A stretch of DNA of 46,821 bases. It comes from JAZRYE01 sp045600585 (GTDB lineage Bacteria > Bacillota_I > Bacilli_A > RFN20 > CAG-826). Under the pieces are notes generated by a model. It saw only the letters and a program-made list of their open reading frames with translations. It made no database searches and was not told where the DNA came from. This document shows positions 32,403 through 40,787 of the stretch, one piece after another. The stretch spans positions 1-46,821 of the forward strand of contig JAZRYE010000009.1 of assembly GCA_045600585.1 (NCBI GenBank), in the 5' to 3' direction. Each line of letters begins with the position of its first letter. The stretch's first letter is position 1. A program made the translations under genes and the position numbers.

Positions 32403-33561
32403 TCTTGAAAACAATTCTCTTATTATCGCTTTACCAGAACGCGTTGACTCTAATAATGCGAATGAAATTGGTGATGAATTAGACTCTATTCTTGCTAATA
32501 GCAACGCTGAAGAAGTAGTTTTAGATGCATCTATCTTAAAATATATCTCCAGTGCTGGATTAAGAGTTGTCTTAAAATGTAAAAAAAGATCAAATGATTT
32601 CAAAATCATCAATGTCTCTTCAGAAGTTTATGAAATTTTTGAAATGACAGGATTTACAGAAATCATTCAAGTTGAAAAAGCATATCGAGTCATGAGTATT
32701 GATGGATGCGAAGTTATCGGTAAAGGTGCGAAAGGAACAGTATATAGATACAATAACGATACTGTTTTAAAAGTCTATAACGATAAAAACTCTATTGATG
32801 ACATTAAAAATGAAAGAAAACTTGCTAAATACGCATTTGTATTAGGCATTCCAACCGCAATTTCGTTTGATTTAGTCAAAGTTGGAGATAAATTCGGCAC
32901 AGTTTATGAATTACTTGATGCTCATCCGTTCTCAGCAATTATGGGTAATGATCCTAGCCGTGTTGAGGAATGCGCAAATATGTATGCGGATATTTTACGT
33001 TTAATTCATTCAACAGAAGTCAATAAGAATAAGTTACCAAACGCAAAAAATAAATATGATAATGTTTGGTTAAAATCAGTTCTTCCTTATCTAAATGAAG
33101 AAGAAACTTCTAAAGTTAAAAGAATGTTAGAAGAAATTCCAGAATCTAATACAATGTTACATTGTGATTTCCATACAAATAACCTCATGCTTCAAAATGG
33201 TGAACCAATCGTTATTGATATGGATACATTATCATACGGTCATCCTTTATATGATTTATGCAATATCTGCTTTACTTATAAAACGCAATGTGAATTTGAT
33301 CCTGAATCTGCAGAATCATTCTTAGGAATGAAAAAAGAAGACATCTTTAGAGTTTGGAAATATTTCTTACCAAGATATTTAAAAACAACGGATGAAAAAT
33401 TAATCGAAGAAGTAGATAAAAAGATTACTTGTTTCTCCTTCTTTAGATTCATCAATCACTTATATAAGAGGAGTAGTGATCCAATTCACGATGAAAAGAT
33501 TCTTACTATCGTGAAAAAATTTAGATTATTATTAAATGAACTTGATAGATTTGATTGGTAA
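32392..33561 (+). CDS. STAS domain fused to an APH-fold kinase
   Basis: A 389-aa fusion. Residues 1-100 are a STAS domain (VVLDASILKYISSAGLRVVLKC) with the phosphorylatable Ser pair at about 53-54. From residue about 108 there is an APH-type kinase: glycine loop GKGAKGTVYRY, Lys in VLKVYND, hinge GTVYELLDAHPF, catalytic loop LHCDFHTNNLM (about 256) and metal motif IDMDTLSYGHPLYDL (about 275). The kinase half may phosphorylate a partner, a metabolite, or the STAS half. It is last in the operon, preceded by AAAGGGAG. It resembles the separate kinase at 22009 in the hydrogenase operon. Confidence 0.88.
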   Translation: MKTSLENNSLIIALPERVDSNNANEIGDELDSILANSNAEEVVLDASILKYISSAGLRVVLKCKKRSNDFKIINVSSEVYEIFEMTGFTEIIQVEKAYRVMSIDGCEVIGKGAKGTVYRYNNDTVLKVYNDKNSIDDIKNERKLAKYAFVLGIPTAISFDLVKVGDKFGTVYELLDAHPFSAIMGNDPSRVEECANMYADILRLIHSTEVNKNKLPNAKNKYDNVWLKSVLPYLNEEETSKVKRMLEEIPESNTMLHCDFHTNNLMLQNGEPIVIDMDTLSYGHPLYDLCNICFTYKTQCEFDPESAESFLGMKKEDIFRVWKYFLPRYLKTTDEKLIEEVDKKITCFSFFRFINHLYKRSSDPIHDEKILTIVKKFRLLLNELDRFDW

Positions 33562-33578
33562 TAGAAACAATATAATTA

Positions 33579-33606
33579 GCCATTAGATGTCCTCTAGTGG
33601 CTTTAT
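33579..33606 (+). terminator. hairpin between the STAS-kinase and mtnN genes, weak terminator
   Basis: GCCATTAGA (33579-33587) and TCTAGTGGC (33593-33601) form a 9-bp stem with one wobble and a 5-base loop, followed only by TTTAT. It may end the partner-switch transcript partly or protect a processed end. A TATAAT lies just upstream at 33571-33576. Confidence 0.5.
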
Positions 33607-33626
33607 CAACTAGTAGGAGAGAAATT

Positions 33627-34307
33627 ATGAAGATTGGTATTATTGGAGCAATGAATGTTGAAGTTAATTTATTGCTCAATTCATTAGATAACGTTAAAGA
33701 ATTAGTAAGCCATAATATTAAAGTTTGTAAAGCCAGCATTAATAGTAATGAAATATTCATTATCATGTGTGGCATGGGTAAAGTTAATGCTGGTCTTGCT
33801 GCATCAATCTTAGCTATTGAATATGGATGTGAATTAATTATTAATTCTGGTATTGCTGGTGGAGTTGCTCCACTTAAAACAAAAGACATTATCATTGGTA
33901 AAGAATTAGCTTATAACGATGTTGATGCACGTTTCTTTGGCTATAAATACGGCCAAGTTCCTCAAATGCCTGTAAGTTATTCTCCTAAAGAAGAAGACAT
34001 CAAACTTGTTAAAGAATCATTAGATAAATTAGGCTTAGCTTATAAAGAAGCAAAAATCTATAGCGGTGATCAGTTTGTTACTTCATTTGAACAATTAAAA
34101 AATGTTGAAGGTGATGGCTATGCTGTTGAAATGGAAGGTGCCGCTGTTGCTCAAACCTGTTATCGATTAGGAGTTAGATTTATCGTATTAAGATTTATAT
34201 CAGATATCGTTGGGGCTCCTTCACAAATTACTGATTATCCTAAATTTGAAAGTCAAATGGCGGAAGCATCAGCAAGTATTTGTTTAAATGTATTAAGATC
34301 TCTTTAG
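33627..34307 (+). CDS. mtnN: 5'-methylthioadenosine/S-adenosylhomocysteine nucleosidase
   Basis: Splits adenine from methylthioadenosine and S-adenosylhomocysteine, recycling methionine and feeding the autoinducer-2 pathway. The 226-aa length is normal. The family start MKIGIIGAMNVEVNLLL is present, as are CGMGKVNAGLAASILAIEYG, NSGIAGGV, the catalytic-region AVEMEGAAVAQTC and ISDIVGAP with the catalytic Asp. The frame is open from 33597, but TAGGAGAG (33614-33621) places the start at 33627. The adenine released could be used by the adenine deaminase encoded at 27752. Confidence 0.95.
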   Translation: MKIGIIGAMNVEVNLLLNSLDNVKELVSHNIKVCKASINSNEIFIIMCGMGKVNAGLAASILAIEYGCELIINSGIAGGVAPLKTKDIIIGKELAYNDVDARFFGYKYGQVPQMPVSYSPKEEDIKLVKESLDKLGLAYKEAKIYSGDQFVTSFEQLKNVEGDGYAVEMEGAAVAQTCYRLGVRFIVLRFISDIVGAPSQITDYPKFESQMAEASASICLNVLRSL

Positions 34308-34320
34308 AGGTCTTTTTCTT
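34295..34320 (+). terminator. terminator overlapping the end of mtnN
   Basis: AAGATCTC (34295-34302) and GAGGTCTT (34307-34314) pair around TTTA with one wobble; TTTTCTT follows. The stop codon lies within the hairpin. Confidence 0.85.
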
Positions 34321-34373
34321 TAATTAATCAATGTTGTTTGATATTATTTTTATACTAAAAAGGAGATTTAATA

Positions 34374-36485
34374 ATGAAATCAAAGAAAATGTTACTTATT
34401 TCTGCTATGGCTATTTTATCTATTTCTTCAGTCACAGCATGTGGTAAGCATACACACAAATTTGGTACTGATTGGAAAAACGACGCAACTAATCACTGGC
34501 ACGCGTGTGACGGCTGTGATGAAGTTGATGGATTAGCAGAACACGACTTTGTATCTGCAGTTACAACTCAACCAACATATGAAAATGCTGGTGTTAAAAC
34601 ATTCCAATGTACTGTTTGTGGTTATCAAAAAACAGAAGAAATTGCAAAATTAGAACATCATTATCTTGAATCATGGGAATATGATGATGAACATCACTGG
34701 CATGAATGTACTGATACAGGCTATGAATCATTACATATTGCAGAAGCAGAACACGATTTAGAAGTTACAGATAGACTTGATCCAACTGCTAGTGCAGATG
34801 GATATGAAGTTTATGAATGTAGCGTTTGTGATTATTCAACTAATGTGACACTTCCAAAAATTACAAATTCTTGGGTAATTAAAGCACCAGAAACATATGG
34901 TGACGCTCCAACAATTTCCTTAATGGATAATTATGGTAATTATGGAAAAGTTACTTATGAAGAACAAGAATATGAATTCAAAGATGTTTCTGCTGAATAT
35001 TTAGCTGACGATGGCGTATCTACTATCAAAAAATATACTGTCCGTAATACAGTTGTTCCTTGCTTAGGTGATTTTAATGCAACTTATAGTGCTTCTAAAC
35101 TTGAAGTCATTGCAATAATTAAAGCGCAATTCTCATTAACTTTAGTTGCTAGTAAGAGCATTGTCGAATCATGTTGGGTAGGTGAAATTACTGATAGTAA
35201 AGATTTTAATAAAGTTCCACATGATTTAAAACATTTTGAACAAGCTGATGGCAGTTGCATAACAGAAGGACAAATTGAACGTTATGAATGCTCTATTTGT
35301 GAAAAATCATACACTGATGAATCATGTACAACTGAACTTACTGAGGAACTCGATTCGTTCATGCTTTCTGGATATTTTGAAAAAGGTGATAACTTCTTCT
35401 ATGGTTCAATTTCTTATGGTCAAATTAAAGAAGATGATACTGTTAAAATCTGTGTCGGAAATAAAAAATATTTAGAAGCAACAATTGATACAATCAAAGT
35501 CTATCAATCAGGTTCATTTGTTACAGTTCCAGTAGCAAACGCTTATGATTTCGTTCATATCTATATCAAAGAAACTGTTAATGATTATGATTTCCCTGAA
35601 TATGGTGTTACTATTTCAGATTTAGATAATCTCGGCCACGTTGACTTTGATGAAAATATTGGTATGTGCTTAGAATGTAATGACACTGCTGGTAATGAAT
35701 ATAATTCATATGATTATTCCGAAGGCTATTACGCAGGCACTAAAGGATGGAACGTTGATGTTGCATTATCTAAATACAACACAGTTACATATATCCCATA
35801 TTTTGAAATCTATAATGGTGAATATTTTGCAATCAATAATGATTCTTCTGATATCACAAAGATGGAATTAATTGACGCTAACGGAAACGTTGTTTCTAAT
35901 AACGATATTGTTCACAAAGTATCATATAGAAATAACTGGGTTGTCGATTTATATAACTATCCTATTGAAGAAGAAGTAGTAACTTTAAAGATTACATATA
36001 AACAATTAACAACATCCTCTGTTGCTCATTTCTCAATTGTATATAGCATTGATACACATTTTGATGCTAGCAACTGGAACATTACTATTGCTGGTAAAAC
36101 ATTACCAGTAGCTGGTGATGATGGTATCAATTCTATTGATTATTTATCAGATCACATGCTTGTCCGTTATATTGAAGATGGTGGACCAGATACTTCTGCT
36201 TATTCATGGGCTGAATACATGTTTGTTGATGAAGGCGAAAACACAGGCTATATTGCAACTATGTATGCAGTAGTTGATGGAGAAAGCATTGCTATTGCTA
36301 CTTCCGTTTGTGACTATATGTCAAATAACTGGAGTATTGATCCAAATGATTCAAATTATAGAATCTACGAATTTAATTTCATTTCAAACGTTTCAGGTTG
36401 GACTGATTCAGAAGGTGTATTCTGCCATCGTGGTGGTGACTTTGAAATCCGTATCAGCATCATCGGAGTCGACTTCGACGATTAA
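34374..36485 (+). CDS. secreted Cys/His-rich lipoprotein, unknown function
   Basis: A 703-aa lipoprotein: MKSKKMLLISAMAILSISSVTAC with lipobox VTAC (Cys 23). The first 160 residues carry repeated Cys/His modules: HTHKFGTDWKND then HWHACDGCDEV, FQCTVCGYQKTEE, HWHECTDTG and YECSVCDYSTN, with a further CSICEKSYTDESC at about 305. They resemble small zinc-binding ribbons, though the metal is not shown. The remaining 400 residues are β-rich and not recognised. A good GGAGATTT site precedes the ATG and TATACT (34351-34356) could be the -10. It ends before a strong terminator. Confidence 0.75.
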   Translation: MKSKKMLLISAMAILSISSVTACGKHTHKFGTDWKNDATNHWHACDGCDEVDGLAEHDFVSAVTTQPTYENAGVKTFQCTVCGYQKTEEIAKLEHHYLESWEYDDEHHWHECTDTGYESLHIAEAEHDLEVTDRLDPTASADGYEVYECSVCDYSTNVTLPKITNSWVIKAPETYGDAPTISLMDNYGNYGKVTYEEQEYEFKDVSAEYLADDGVSTIKKYTVRNTVVPCLGDFNATYSASKLEVIAIIKAQFSLTLVASKSIVESCWVGEITDSKDFNKVPHDLKHFEQADGSCITEGQIERYECSICEKSYTDESCTTELTEELDSFMLSGYFEKGDNFFYGSISYGQIKEDDTVKICVGNKKYLEATIDTIKVYQSGSFVTVPVANAYDFVHIYIKETVNDYDFPEYGVTISDLDNLGHVDFDENIGMCLECNDTAGNEYNSYDYSEGYYAGTKGWNVDVALSKYNTVTYIPYFEIYNGEYFAINNDSSDITKMELIDANGNVVSNNDIVHKVSYRNNWVVDLYNYPIEEEVVTLKITYKQLTTSSVAHFSIVYSIDTHFDASNWNITIAGKTLPVAGDDGINSIDYLSDHMLVRYIEDGGPDTSAYSWAEYMFVDEGENTGYIATMYAVVDGESIAIATSVCDYMSNNWSIDPNDSNYRIYEFNFISNVSGWTDSEGVFCHRGGDFEIRISIIGVDFDD

Positions 36486-36501
36486 TTAATAAATTCACAC
36501 T

Positions 36502-36536
36502 AAAAGTGATGCAAACAAACATGCATCACTTTTATC
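36502..36536 (+). terminator. terminator of the Cys/His-rich lipoprotein
   Basis: AAAAGTGATGCA (36502-36513) and TGCATCACTTTT (36522-36533) form a perfect 12-bp stem with an 8-base loop. The stem core GTGATGCA also forms the terminator stem at 40603-40659. Confidence 0.88.
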
Positions 36537-36552
36537 TCTATTTTGCTCTTTT

Positions 36553-36583
36553 TTGCAATTTGTCTAAAAGACATTTATATTAT
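36553..36583 (+). promoter_or_regulatory. promoter of the HPrK-like gene, probably leaderless
   Basis: TTGCAA (36553-36558), 17-base spacer, TATATT (36576-36581); an overlapping TATTAT is at 36578-36583. Either places the transcript start at 36588-36590, at the ATG. No ribosome binding site is present. Confidence 0.6.
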
Positions 36584-36589
36584 TAATAT

Positions 36590-37288
36590 ATGACAGCTAC
36601 TTATTTTATCGCGGAGCATTGTTTCTCATTAACTAGTCTATTCAATCATGTTCATGAATATTTAAAAGAATATAGGAGTGATAAAACTCCTTCTTTTGAG
36701 ATTGTTATCACCAAAGAAGATATCATTGAAGAAACTAAATATGATGAAGATGGAGTTAAATTCTCTAAAGAACAATACGAAGTAACCGCGGTATTACGCA
36801 AGTTGATGAATATTATCACAAAAGATAATTACATTCTTTATCATGGCTCTTGTATCTCTATTGATAATGAAGGTATTTTATTTTCTGGTCGAAGTGGAGC
36901 AGGTAAATCAACTCACGCAAGACTATATAAAGAATATTTTAAAGATAGAATGATTTATATTAACGATGATAAACCAATCTTAAAAGTTGAAGATGATAAG
37001 ATAACTGCTTTTGGAACCCCATGGAATGGTAAAGAAAGATTATCAAATAATACAAGTATTAAATTAAAAGCTATTTGCTTTATTAACCAAGCTAAAGAAA
37101 ATAGAATTGAAGAACTTGATTCATCAAGTGCTTTCTCTTTAATTTATAAGCAAAGCTATTTGCCTCCTAAACTAATACCATTATGTATGAATATGTTATC
37201 TAAGATATTAAAGAATGTTAAAGTGTATAATCTTTATTGTGATATATCTAAAGAAGCAGTGATGACTAGCTATAACGGAATGAAATAA
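36590..37288 (+). CDS. HPr-kinase-like P-loop protein of a RiPP-type cassette
   Basis: A 232-aa protein with the HprK C-terminal fold but not the full HprK. Walker A is GRSGAGKST (residues 100-108), preceded by ILYHGSCISIDNEGILFS. INDDKPILKVEDDKITAFGTPWNGKERLS is the block typical of the HprK-like kinases found with PqqD proteins and in some lasso-peptide operons, where a relative phosphorylates the precursor peptide. It is the first gene of 36590-40488 and is followed two bases later by the peptidase-like gene. Function in this cassette is an inference from the set of neighbours. Confidence 0.85.
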   Translation: MTATYFIAEHCFSLTSLFNHVHEYLKEYRSDKTPSFEIVITKEDIIEETKYDEDGVKFSKEQYEVTAVLRKLMNIITKDNYILYHGSCISIDNEGILFSGRSGAGKSTHARLYKEYFKDRMIYINDDKPILKVEDDKITAFGTPWNGKERLSNNTSIKLKAICFINQAKENRIEELDSSSAFSLIYKQSYLPPKLIPLCMNMLSKILKNVKVYNLYCDISKEAVMTSYNGMK

Positions 37289-37290
37289 TT

Positions 37291-37725
37291 ATGACTTTTG
37301 AAGAGATAATTGAAAAAGAAGGTGTACTTGTCTATACATGCGTTGGGGTATCGATGATGCCACTTTTGCATGAGCATAAAGATATTCTTACCATCTCTAA
37401 AATAGTAGAAAAACCAAGGAAATATGATGTTGTCTTATTCAAAAGAGATGATGGTAAATATGTATTACATAGAATACTAAAAGTTCGTAAACATGATTAT
37501 GTCATTTGTGGTGACAATCAATGGAAAAAAGAAAAAGGAATTACCGATAGACACATTATCGGAGTATTAACTTCATTTAATCAAAATGGTAAGATTACAA
37601 AAGTAACAGATGAGAACTATTTAAAATATGTTCATAAAGTTACCCATTCTCCATTTAGAAGAATGAAAATATATTTCAGGGATTTGAAATATCGAATTAA
37701 AAGAAAATTAAGAAAGAACAAATAA
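37291..37725 (+). CDS. S24/S26-like signal-peptidase-type protease
   Basis: A 144-aa protein with the signal-peptidase/LexA fold. GVSMMPLL (nucleophile Ser at about residue 21) and DVVLFKRDDGKYVLHRILKV (possible His at about 60, as in SipW-type enzymes) are visible, followed by YVICGDN. There is no membrane segment or signal peptide, so it probably acts inside the cell. The C-terminal 40 residues are strongly basic. It overlaps the transporter start by one base. In similar loci it is thought to cut a leader peptide or a partner; here that is inference. Confidence 0.82.
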   Translation: MTFEEIIEKEGVLVYTCVGVSMMPLLHEHKDILTISKIVEKPRKYDVVLFKRDDGKYVLHRILKVRKHDYVICGDNQWKKEKGITDRHIIGVLTSFNQNGKITKVTDENYLKYVHKVTHSPFRRMKIYFRDLKYRIKRKLRKNK

Positions 37726-39314
37726 TGAACGAAAAGAAAAAGTATTGGGAATATGTAAAAGAAAATAAAGGAATAATTATTTCTTTGACTATTTTTGCTT
37801 CTTTATTAAGCATCTTTTCTGTTGCCTTTGCTTATTTTTCTAAGCTATTAATTGATTCAATTGGGGACAATGATAAATTCTTATTATTCGCAATCCTAAT
37901 GGTGGGTCTAATCGTTATTGAATTAATAACAAGATTAGCTATGAACCTCATTTTTAATAAGTCAGAGATCAAATTAGAAAATAACATTAAAAAGAAAACA
38001 TTCTTATCTTATTTAAATAACGATTACTTAACATTAGATAACAAAGATAATGCGGATTATTTAAATAGAATTACTTCTGATAGCAAAGTAATTGCTAATG
38101 GAGTTATTACATATCTACCTAACTTTATATCTTTGATATTTAGAATTCTTTTATCTTTTATTACTTTGTTATTTATTGATTGGAAATTTGCACTTGTCTT
38201 ATTAGGCTTAGGTATATTAACTTTTGTTATCAGCAAATTAATTAGACCAATAAGCAAGAAATATCATAAAGAAAGTCAAAAAGAAGAAGGCAATGTCTTA
38301 GGCCATTACAAAAGATATTTACAAGAATCATTCTTGATCAAACTTTATGGCATTAAAGATAAAGTTGAAGTATCCACTGATGAGATTCAAGAAAAATACT
38401 ATAAGGCAAGAAATAGACAAAGAAACTTCTCAACTTATATAAATACAGGTTTCTCCTTTTTAATGAGGTTTGCTTATATTGGAGCAATTATCTATGTTGG
38501 AGTAATGATTGGTAAAGGATCTACTGTTCTTGGCTTTGGTAGCATGCTTGCGATGGTAGAACTCATTGGTCAAATCCAAGGTCCGTTTACATCTTTAAGT
38601 AGTTTATTACCAAAGTATTATCAAACACTTGGTTCAATTGAGAGAATTGAAGAATATGTTAAGGAAGATGAATTAGTTAATAATGAGAATAATGAAGTAT
38701 CTACTATTAAAATAGAAGATGTTTCTTTTAAATATAACGACAAAGAAGTTATTTCTCATTTATCATTCGAAATTAATAAAAATGACTTTGTCTTTATTAA
38801 AGGTAGAAGTGGTATTGGTAAATCAACATTATTAAAACTTATTATGGGTGCATATAAGCCATCTAACGGACTTATTACCATGAATAATGAAAATATATCT
38901 AACTATACAAAACTCTTCTCATATGTGCCTCAAACTAACTTATTAGTTAAAGGAACTATTAAAGATAACTTAGAACTATTCTCTACTCATGAATTAGATA
39001 TTGATGAAATATTAGATATTACATGTTTAAAAGATAAAGTTGATTCATTAAAAGATGGACTTAATACATCTATCTATGATGAAGGCAATGGTCTATCTAT
39101 TGGAGAAGGCCAAAGATTATCAATCGCAAGAGCGTTACTCTCTAATAGAAAAGTATTAGTGTTAGATGAATGTACATCTGCTTTAGATAATGAAACAAGC
39201 GATACTTTATTATCTAATTTAAAGAAACTCGATTTAACAATCATCTTAGTCTCCCATAAGTTAGAGCATATAAAATATGCAACAAAAGTAATCGAATTAT
39301 CAAAAGAAGATTAA
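37725..39314 (+). CDS. ABC transporter, fused permease and ATPase
   Basis: A 529-aa half-transporter. The membrane domain (about residues 15-290) has six helices; the ATPase has Walker A GRSGIGKST (about 361), a signature read as LSIGEGQRLSIARA (about 458, instead of LSGGQ) and Walker B VLVLDECTSALD (about 479), with the His switch in LVSHKLEH. No C39 peptidase domain is present at the N-terminus, so leader cutting would need a separate enzyme such as the preceding protease. It probably exports the product of the locus, or lipid-like material; it would work as a homodimer. Confidence 0.9.
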   Translation: MNEKKKYWEYVKENKGIIISLTIFASLLSIFSVAFAYFSKLLIDSIGDNDKFLLFAILMVGLIVIELITRLAMNLIFNKSEIKLENNIKKKTFLSYLNNDYLTLDNKDNADYLNRITSDSKVIANGVITYLPNFISLIFRILLSFITLLFIDWKFALVLLGLGILTFVISKLIRPISKKYHKESQKEEGNVLGHYKRYLQESFLIKLYGIKDKVEVSTDEIQEKYYKARNRQRNFSTYINTGFSFLMRFAYIGAIIYVGVMIGKGSTVLGFGSMLAMVELIGQIQGPFTSLSSLLPKYYQTLGSIERIEEYVKEDELVNNENNEVSTIKIEDVSFKYNDKEVISHLSFEINKNDFVFIKGRSGIGKSTLLKLIMGAYKPSNGLITMNNENISNYTKLFSYVPQTNLLVKGTIKDNLELFSTHELDIDEILDITCLKDKVDSLKDGLNTSIYDEGNGLSIGEGQRLSIARALLSNRKVLVLDECTSALDNETSDTLLSNLKKLDLTIILVSHKLEHIKYATKVIELSKED

Positions 39315-39318
39315 TCAT

Positions 39319-40488
39319 ATGAAAACGAATATTGATGCTTCTTATATAAATCTATTTCACATTATTTATTATTCTCTTCATTTAGAAGAAAAACTTTCTC
39401 TTGAAGAAATAAAAGATTTTGATTTGAAAAAGATTTATCGAATATCTAAATCCCATTCATTAACTTCTTTGCTATATCCTGCAATCAAGGATTTAGACAT
39501 CGATATAAAAGCGAAAGAAGCAATTACAAATGCTTATAACTCTAATTTAAGAAAGACCATGTTCTTTGAAAATGAATATAAGGCGATATCTAATAAATTA
39601 GATGAATTAAAAATCTATCATATGCCTTTAAAAGGATATTACATTAAAGAACTATATCCATTAAAAGGAACAAGAGAATTTGCAGACTTTGATGTCTTAT
39701 ATCAATATAAGGATGCATCCAAGATTAAAGACATCTTTGTTAGTAGGGGATATAACGTATCTTCTTATAAGAAGGGTAACCACGATATCTACACAAAAGA
39801 TCCATTCTATAATTTTGAAATGCATAGAACATTATTTGCACCTGTCGAAATAACAAAGACATTTAACCAATACTATAAAGATATTCATAAAAAGACATAT
39901 CAAGTAGAAGGCTATACTTATACATTAAAAGATGAAGATAATTACATCTACTTTTTAGCCCATGCTTATAAGCATTTTAGTAGAAGCGGTAATGGGGCAA
40001 GATTCTTAGTTGATAACTATTTATATTTAACTAAAAAAGTAGATATGGATTTTAACTATATCCAACAAGAATGTAAAAAGTTAAAAATATTAGATTTCTA
40101 TAAAGAAATCAAACATCTATCACATGTGTTATTTGATAAACCATTATTAATAAATAATGATGAATTATCAATTCAAGAAGAGAATGATTTGTCTTATATC
40201 CTCAACTGTGGAACATATGGGACTCTTAAAAATGGTATCTATGCTTCATTAAATGACATCGCTGGTGGAGAAGATAATAAAGTCACATTCTGGTCTAAAT
40301 TAAAATATGTTTTAAGACGAATTTTCTTAACAAGATCAGAAGTTAGATTAATCCATCCTTGGATTGGTAAAACGATCATCTTTATCCCATTCTATTGGAT
40401 AGTTAGAGTATTCAAAGCTATCTTCCATCCGAAGAGTTTTAGACACATGAAACAAGAAATGAAATGTCTTAAGGAATTTGGTAAATAA
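39319..40488 (+). CDS. nucleotidyltransferase-family protein (PF14907-like)
   Basis: A 389-aa protein. The core MPLKGYYIKELYPLKGTREFADFDVLY (about residues 96-124) has the D-x-D pair of nucleotidyltransferases, with HMPLKG and REFADFD as usual in this family. HDIY and EMHRTLF follow, and a C-terminal Arg/Trp-rich region (about 330-380) may touch the membrane. Such proteins recur beside HPrK-like, S26-like, ABC and PqqD genes, but what they transfer is not known. The start follows the transporter stop by four bases. No strong ribosome binding site is seen. Confidence 0.8.
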   Translation: MKTNIDASYINLFHIIYYSLHLEEKLSLEEIKDFDLKKIYRISKSHSLTSLLYPAIKDLDIDIKAKEAITNAYNSNLRKTMFFENEYKAISNKLDELKIYHMPLKGYYIKELYPLKGTREFADFDVLYQYKDASKIKDIFVSRGYNVSSYKKGNHDIYTKDPFYNFEMHRTLFAPVEITKTFNQYYKDIHKKTYQVEGYTYTLKDEDNYIYFLAHAYKHFSRSGNGARFLVDNYLYLTKKVDMDFNYIQQECKKLKILDFYKEIKHLSHVLFDKPLLINNDELSIQEENDLSYILNCGTYGTLKNGIYASLNDIAGGEDNKVTFWSKLKYVLRRIFLTRSEVRLIHPWIGKTIIFIPFYWIVRVFKAIFHPKSFRHMKQEMKCLKEFGK

Positions 40489-40602
40489 TACATTTCTTTT
40501 ACAAATGTAACACATTATAAAATATTTATAATCATATCCGTTAAAAGAAGACAAAAATCCCAATTCAATATAATTTATATAATAAATATATTAGTAGTTA
40601 AT

Positions 40603-40660
40603 AATGCATCACAAATTAGGCTAATAAAATAGTTTAAATAAATCGTGTGATGCATTTTTA
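40603..40660 (+). terminator. long-loop terminator after the nucleotidyltransferase gene
   Basis: AATGCATCACA (40603-40613) and TGTGATGCATT (40646-40656) are perfect inverted arms with a 32-base loop, followed by TTTAATT. The 391-base gap 40489-40879 otherwise holds the promoter and riboswitch listed next. Confidence 0.65.
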
Positions 40661-40684
40661 ATTGCTTTCATGTGATTTTAAATA

Positions 40685-40713
40685 TTGAAGACGGCTAATA
40701 TTTAATATATAAA
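40685..40713 (+). promoter_or_regulatory. promoter ahead of the purine riboswitch
   Basis: TTGAAG (40685-40690), 17-base spacer, TATAAA (40708-40713). An alternative TATAAT lies at 40714-40719. The transcript would start at about 40720-40726, at the very edge of the aptamer. Confidence 0.6.
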
Positions 40714-40724
40714 TATAATCGTAA

Positions 40725-40787
40725 AGTGTATATATTCCCATATATGGGGGAACGTTTCTACACAACACCGTAATGTTGTACTACACT
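40725..40787 (+). ncRNA. purine (guanine-class) riboswitch aptamer
   Basis: A complete three-way junction: P1 AGTGTA (40725-40730) with TACACT (40782-40787); P2 TTCCC (40735-40739) with GGGAA (40748-40752) and loop ATATATGG; J2/3 CGTTTCTAC (40753-40761) with the invariant TTTCTAC; P3 ACAACA (40762-40767) with TGTTGT (40774-40779) and loop CCGTAA; J3/1 AC. Loop GG (40746-40747) and loop CC (40768-40769) can form the known loop-loop contact. The specificity base is C at 40781 (C74 of the xpt switch), which reads guanine or hypoxanthine rather than adenine. It precedes a surface-protein gene, not a purine gene. Confidence 0.88.
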
